9,870 nt of DNA from Steroidobacteraceae bacterium (GTDB lineage: Bacteria; Pseudomonadota; Gammaproteobacteria; Steroidobacterales; Steroidobacteraceae), in NCBI GenBank assembly GCA_021325695.1, contig JAJTCR010000023.1, positions 1-9,870 of the forward strand, in the 5' to 3' direction. A program made the position numbers and the translations under genes. Of this stretch, positions 5,927-9,870 are shown piece by piece. Every line of letters begins with the position of its first letter. Positions within the stretch are counted from its first letter, which is position 1. Under the pieces are notes generated by a model. It was not told the origin of the DNA. It was given only the letters and a program-made list of their open reading frames with translations, and did no database searches.

Positions 5927-8901
5927 GCGATCCTTCCCAATCCGCGCGTCTCGCGGCCGGGGGACTGCTCGACCGCAACGACGTTCGGCGCTTCCGGTTC
6001 GACGGTCGCGAATTCCTCGGGTACGCCGGCGACACCCTCGCCTCTGCGCTGGTGGCCAACGGCGTGCGGCTGCTCGGCCGCTCGTTCAAGTATCACCGGC
6101 CGCGCGGATTGCTGAGCGCCGGCCCCGAGGAGCCCAATGCACTGGTGGAGTTGCGCACCGGAGCGCGGCGCGAGCCCAACACCCGCGCGACCGGCATCGA
6201 ACTGTACGACGGGCTCGAAGCGGCGAGCCAGAACCGCTGGCCGTCGCTGCATTTCGACGTCAATGCGGTCAACGGCCTGTTCTCCTCGATCTTCGTCGCC
6301 GGCTTCTACTACAAGACGTTCATGTGGCCCGCGTCGTTCTGGGAAAAGGTCTACGAGCCTTTGATCCGTCGGGCCGCCGGACTCGGCAAGCCGCCGCTCG
6401 AACCGGACCCCGACCAGTACGACAAGGCCTGGCTGCACTGCGACGTGCTCGTGATCGGCGGCGGCCCGACGGGTCTCGCCGCGGCCCTCGCGGCAGCGCG
6501 CGCCGGCGCCCGCGTGGTGATCGCGGACGAGGACTTCGTGCTGGGCGGTCGCGCGCTGGCCGAGCGACTCACGATCGACGACAAACCTTCCGCGCGCTGG
6601 GCCCATGACGTCGTCGCGGAACTGCGGTCGATGCCCGACGTGCGGGTCATGCCGCGAACGACCGTGTTCGGCGCCTACGACGGGATGTACGGCGCGGTCG
6701 AGCGCGTCAACGACCACGTGGCCCAGCCGCCGGACTTCGAACCGCGTCAACGTGTCTGGCGCATCGTCGCTCGACAGGCGGTGCTCGCGGCCGGCGCGAT
6801 CGAGCGTCCACTGACCTTCGGCGACAACGATCGCCCTGGCGTGATGCTGGCCGGCGCCGTGCGCAGCTACCTGAATCGTTTTGCCGTGCGACCGGGCCGC
6901 CGCGCCGTCGTCTTCACCGACAACGACGACGGTTGGTCGACCGCCGCCGACCTGCTCGTCGCGGGCGCGGACGTCGCCGCGGTCGTCGATGCGCGGAATC
7001 CGGAGACGGTCCGCGAACTCGCCCGGCAGTGGCCAGGCGTGGAAAGCATCGCCGGCGTGGTCACGCGCGCACACGGCGGTCACGGTGTCCGCGAGGTCGA
7101 GGTCCGGACCCACGCCCGCGCCACGCACCGCATCCCGTGTGACCTCCTGGCCACGTCCGGTGGCTGGACACCCACGCTGCACCTGACGTCGCACCGGGGC
7201 GCGCGACCCCGCTTCGACGCGACGCGCGCGATGTTCGTGCCCGGTGACGTTGCGGCCGGCCTCATCGTGGCCGGCGCCGCGAACGGCGAGTTCGCGCTCG
7301 CCGATGCGCTCGAAAGCGGTCATCGTGCGGGTGTGACCGCCGCCGCGGCCGTCGGCTGCACGCGCGCGGTGCCGGCGCCGCCGGCCGGCGAACGCGAATC
7401 GACGCGCGGCGAGTCGCTCTGGCGCGTGCGCAACTGCCGGGGCAAGTCCTTCGTCGACTTCCAGAACGACGTGACGACCACCGACGTCGAGCTTGCCGAG
7501 CGCGAAGGGTTCCGGTCCGTTGAGCACCTGAAGCGCTACACGACGCTCGGCATGGCGACCGACCAGGGCAAGACCTCGAACGTGACCGGGCTCGCGCTGA
7601 TGGCTGAGCGGACATCGCGCTCGATCGAGGCGACCGGCGTCACGGCGTTCCGTCCGCCGTACACGCCCGTGACCATGGGTGCGTTGGCCGGCCATCACCG
7701 CGGCAGGGACTTCCGGCCGACGCGGTTGCCGCCGTCGCACGCCTGGGCGGCACGTCGCGGCGCCGTGTTCATGGAGACCGGTCCATGGCTGCGTGCGCAG
7801 TGGTTCCCGCAGGTCGGCGACCAGGATTGGTTCGTACCCACCTGCCGCGAGGTGCTCGCCGTGCGCACCGGCGTCGGTGTCTGCGACGTCTCGACGCTCG
7901 GCAAGATCGACGTGCAGGGGCCGGACGCGGGCGCCTTTCTCGACCGGCTCTACGCCAACGTCATGTCGAGCCTCGCGGTCGGCCGGGTGCGTTACGGCAT
8001 CATGCTGCGCGAGGACGGATTCGTCATGGATGACGGCACCGCCGCGCGGCTCGCACCCGACCGGTTCGTGATCACGACCACGACGGCGCACGCGGTCAAG
8101 GTCTACCAGCACATGCACTTCTGTCACCAGGTGCTGTGGCCGGCGTTGGACGTGCAGTTCGTCTCCGTGACGGACCAGTGGGCGCAATACGCCGTCGCCG
8201 GACCGCGCTCGCGCGAATTGCTGCGTCGCGTGCTCGATCCCGCCTGCGACATTTCCAACGCGGCGTTCCCATACATGGCCGCCGGGCCGATCGCGCTGCG
8301 CGACGGCCAGCGCGGGCGACTGTTCCGGATTTCGTTCTCGGGCGAGCTCGCCTACGAGGTCGCGGTGCCGGCGCGCGGCGGCGAGGCCCTGATGGAGGCG
8401 CTGTTCGAGGCAGGTCGGGACCTCGGCGTACTGCCTTATGGCCTCGAGGCCCTCAACGTGATGCGCATCGAAAAGGGCCACATGACGGCCAACGAGCTCA
8501 ACGGCCAGACGACCGCGCACGACCTCGGGCTCGAACGGATGCTGTCGGGCAAGAAGGATTTCGTGGGCGCCACGCTGGCGCGCCGCGCGCACCTCGTCGA
8601 TCCTGCCCGCCCACGGCTCGTGGGGCTGCGTCCAATCGACCCCAGGGCCAGGATCGCGGGCGGCATGCACTTCGTGCCACGCGGCGCCGAACGCATCGCG
8701 GCCAACGACCAGGGCCACGTCACGTCGGTGGGATATTCGCCGAGCCTGCAGCAATGGATCGGGCTGGGCCTGCTCGCGCGCGGACCCGAGCGTCACGGGG
8801 AGCACGTGCTCGCCTGCGACCCTCTGCGCGGCACGGAAACACTCGTCGAGATCGGCTCGACGGTGTTCGTCGACCCCGAGGGAGCGCGCCTGCGTGGCTG
8901 A
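5923..8901 (+). CDS. soxA: Sarcosine oxidase, alpha subunit
   Basis: This 992-residue protein is the large subunit of tetrameric sarcosine oxidase; it binds NAD+ and carries the folate-binding part that captures formaldehyde as 5,10-methylenetetrahydrofolate. The N-terminal ferredoxin-fold domain (about 20-80, including GDTLASALVANGV and GRSFKYHRPRG) has no cysteines and so no iron-sulfur cluster, as usual for SoxA. The Rossmann motif GGGPTG is at 179-184. The SoxA-specific region has FVDFQNDVT near 510 and DQGKTSN near 547. Residues from about 606 to the end form the aminomethyltransferase (GcvT-like) domain, with FSGELAYEV near 807 and a GLEALNVMRIEKGH stretch near 840. GTG 5923 overlaps the soxD stop and has GGAG 8 bases upstream. 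The open frame runs back to 5836, but that part lies inside soxD and is spurious. Confidence 0.96.
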   Translation: MSDPSQSARLAAGGLLDRNDVRRFRFDGREFLGYAGDTLASALVANGVRLLGRSFKYHRPRGLLSAGPEEPNALVELRTGARREPNTRATGIELYDGLEAASQNRWPSLHFDVNAVNGLFSSIFVAGFYYKTFMWPASFWEKVYEPLIRRAAGLGKPPLEPDPDQYDKAWLHCDVLVIGGGPTGLAAALAAARAGARVVIADEDFVLGGRALAERLTIDDKPSARWAHDVVAELRSMPDVRVMPRTTVFGAYDGMYGAVERVNDHVAQPPDFEPRQRVWRIVARQAVLAAGAIERPLTFGDNDRPGVMLAGAVRSYLNRFAVRPGRRAVVFTDNDDGWSTAADLLVAGADVAAVVDARNPETVRELARQWPGVESIAGVVTRAHGGHGVREVEVRTHARATHRIPCDLLATSGGWTPTLHLTSHRGARPRFDATRAMFVPGDVAAGLIVAGAANGEFALADALESGHRAGVTAAAAVGCTRAVPAPPAGERESTRGESLWRVRNCRGKSFVDFQNDVTTTDVELAEREGFRSVEHLKRYTTLGMATDQGKTSNVTGLALMAERTSRSIEATGVTAFRPPYTPVTMGALAGHHRGRDFRPTRLPPSHAWAARRGAVFMETGPWLRAQWFPQVGDQDWFVPTCREVLAVRTGVGVCDVSTLGKIDVQGPDAGAFLDRLYANVMSSLAVGRVRYGIMLREDGFVMDDGTAARLAPDRFVITTTTAHAVKVYQHMHFCHQVLWPALDVQFVSVTDQWAQYAVAGPRSRELLRRVLDPACDISNAAFPYMAAGPIALRDGQRGRLFRISFSGELAYEVAVPARGGEALMEALFEAGRDLGVLPYGLEALNVMRIEKGHMTANELNGQTTAHDLGLERMLSGKKDFVGATLARRAHLVDPARPRLVGLRPIDPRARIAGGMHFVPRGAERIAANDQGHVTSVGYSPSLQQWIGLGLLARGPERHGEHVLACDPLRGTETLVEIGSTVFVDPEGARLRG

Positions 8902-9526
8902 GCACGACCTGGCCTGGGTCCCGGGACGTTTCGGCCGGCCGCACGGCACGCCGGGCCTGCGGGTGCACGAACTCACGGACGTCGCGCTCGCCAGCATCGT
9001 GGCGCGTCGCGGTCAGGCCACCGCTGCGGCCACCGCGGCCGAACGGTCGTTCGGGTGCCGCTTGCCCGATCGGGCCCGCGTCGAACTTGGCCACGACATC
9101 GCCTTCCTCTGGGTGGGCCCTGGCCAGTGGCTCGCCGTGACAGGATTGGCCACGACCGACCTCGAGTCGAGGCTGGCGGGCCCGTTCGCGGGCGTCGCCG
9201 CCGTCGTCGACCAGAGCGGCGGTCGCGTGATGCTCGAACTCGAGGGACCGCGGGTGCGCGACGTGCTGGCCAAGGGCTTCTCGATCGACCTGGACCCGCG
9301 GGTCTTCACCGCGGGCCGCGTGGCCGCCACCCTGGTCGCGCACCTGCACGTGCAGCTCTGGCAGGTCGACGACGCCCCCCGTTATCGGATCCTCGTCGTG
9401 CGCACGTACTTCGCGAGCTTCTGGCGCTGGCTCGGCAGCTCGGCCGCCGAGTTCGGCGGTGAAGTGCTCGAGTCGCGCCGATACGTACACACCGCACCCG
9501 CCGCGGCGACGCAATCCTGTCCCTGA
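8894..9526 (+). CDS. soxG: Sarcosine oxidase, gamma subunit
   Basis: This 210-residue protein is the gamma subunit of tetrameric sarcosine oxidase, which has a fold related to the C-terminal GcvT-like part of SoxA and no cofactor of its own. Family landmarks are FLWVGPGQWLAV (about 74-85), DQSGGRVMLELEGPRVRDVLAKG (about 108-130) and the RTYFASFWRWL stretch near 173. The GTG at 8894 overlaps the end of soxA by 8 bases and has GAGGGAG 9 bases upstream, so translation is coupled. It is the last gene of the operon. The operon has no glyA, purU, folD or formaldehyde dehydrogenase, which often accompany sox genes. Confidence 0.92.
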   Translation: MAEHDLAWVPGRFGRPHGTPGLRVHELTDVALASIVARRGQATAAATAAERSFGCRLPDRARVELGHDIAFLWVGPGQWLAVTGLATTDLESRLAGPFAGVAAVVDQSGGRVMLELEGPRVRDVLAKGFSIDLDPRVFTAGRVAATLVAHLHVQLWQVDDAPRYRILVVRTYFASFWRWLGSSAAEFGGEVLESRRYVHTAPAAATQSCP

Positions 9527-9557
9527 GGGGTCGCGCCCGCGGCGGGGGCTGCAACGT

Positions 9558-9580
9558 CCAGGCGGGTGGCGAGCGCCTGG
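9558..9580. terminator. Hairpin between convergent genes, possible terminator
   Basis: CCAGGCG (9558-9564) and CGCCTGG (9574-9580) are perfect inverted copies around a nine-base loop. The hairpin lies 31 bases after the soxG stop and 11 bases beyond the stop of the convergent small gene. There is no T-run on either side, so termination here would be weak or Rho-assisted. The position is the main support. Confidence 0.35.
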
Positions 9581-9591
9581 TCGCCGGCTGA

Positions 9592-9795
9592 TCAGGCCCG
9601 GCCGGGACCGCCGCCGAGCACGCGCGCCGGCAGCAACAACAGCGCCCGCAACAGGTCGAACACGCCGTTGACCGCGATGCCGACGAGCCGGAACGGCAGC
9701 ACCAGCAGCCACACGATCGGCCACAGCAGCAGCGCCAGCACGGCGAGCGGCCAGCACACGACGAACAGCAGCAGCCACAGCAGGAACTTGAGCAT
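9592..9795 (-). CDS. Small hydrophobic membrane protein of unknown function
   Basis: This 67-residue protein is encoded convergently to soxG. It is strongly hydrophobic: residues 4-33 (leucine, valine and tryptophan-rich, with prolines at 16 and 26) could form a membrane hairpin or one long segment, and 36-60 is amphipathic to hydrophobic (FRLVGIAVNGVFDLLRALLLLP), ending in a Gly/Arg tail. ATG 9795 has a near-ideal GGAGGA ribosome binding site 5 bases upstream (9801-9806); the frame opens to 9843, but the upstream residues are polar and lack a comparable site. Similar tiny membrane proteins are, as far as I recall, annotated as hypothetical in gammaproteobacteria. No function can be assigned, and nothing links it to the sarcosine oxidase operon. 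Confidence 0.75.
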   Translation of the reverse strand: MLKFLLWLLLFVVCWPLAVLALLLWPIVWLLVLPFRLVGIAVNGVFDLLRALLLLPARVLGGGPGRA

Positions 9796-9870
9796 CGGTG
9801 TCCTCCGTTGCCCACAGCTTCGCACCTCGCCGTCGCCGCGCACAACGATTCATCGCGGTCACCGCACCGT

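Noticed and set aside
5704..8997. 1097-codon open frame on the minus strand opposite soxA
   Set aside because: Same composition artefact. soxA is collinear with its family from end to end.
1..9870. tRNA, rRNA, CRISPR array, insertion sequence or phage attachment site
   Set aside because: No regularly spaced repeats, transposase-like frame, terminal repeats or tRNA-like cloverleaf could be recognised, and base composition appears uniform across the window.

Overview
The window is high-GC DNA with densely packed genes, GTG starts and strong codon bias. This suggests a proteobacterium, perhaps a gammaproteobacterium of the Xanthomonadales/Nevskiales type or a betaproteobacterium; the placement is a low-confidence impression. 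Family assignments rest on remembered family sequences and visible motifs, because no search could be run.

Layout. (a) 1-487, minus strand: the N-terminal 162 residues of a choline/betaine-type ABC transporter substrate-binding protein (ChoX/ProX family), running off the left edge. (b) 488-678: a divergent control region with a plausible promoter for the transporter gene, a weak -10 box for the plus-strand genes, and a perfect GC-rich hairpin in the presumed leader. (c) 679-9526, plus strand: seven genes that look like one operon, with spacings of 12, 38, 3, 11, -4 and -8 bp. The first three are clear relatives of the uncharacterised E. coli genes ygcW (SDR dehydrogenase), ygcE (FGGY kinase) and ygcU (FAD enzyme of the alkyl-dihydroxyacetonephosphate synthase type). 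The last four are soxB, soxD, soxA and soxG, encoding a complete heterotetrameric sarcosine oxidase. (d) 9527-9591: a short convergent gap with a hairpin that may be a terminator. (e) 9592-9795, minus strand: a small hydrophobic membrane protein of unknown function. (f) 9796-9870: its upstream DNA, with a strong ribosome binding site and nothing else assignable.

How the genes may work together. Sarcosine oxidase demethylates sarcosine (or a related N-methyl amine) to glycine, hydrogen peroxide and a one-carbon unit captured on tetrahydrofolate. The transporter protein carries aromatic residues expected of a quaternary-ammonium box. The kinase, dehydrogenase and ADHAP-synthase-like flavoenzyme are the enzyme types needed to run ether-lipid head-group chemistry in the catabolic direction: phosphorylate a polyol, oxidise a hydroxyl, exchange or cleave a C-O bond. 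The most interesting point in the window is that this Ygc-type trio sits in one operon with SoxBDAG and beside a quaternary-amine transporter. This suggests a catabolic route for a compound joining a polyol or sugar part to an N-methylated amine part. A glyceryl-ether betaine head group is one candidate. That is inference, not something the sequence proves.
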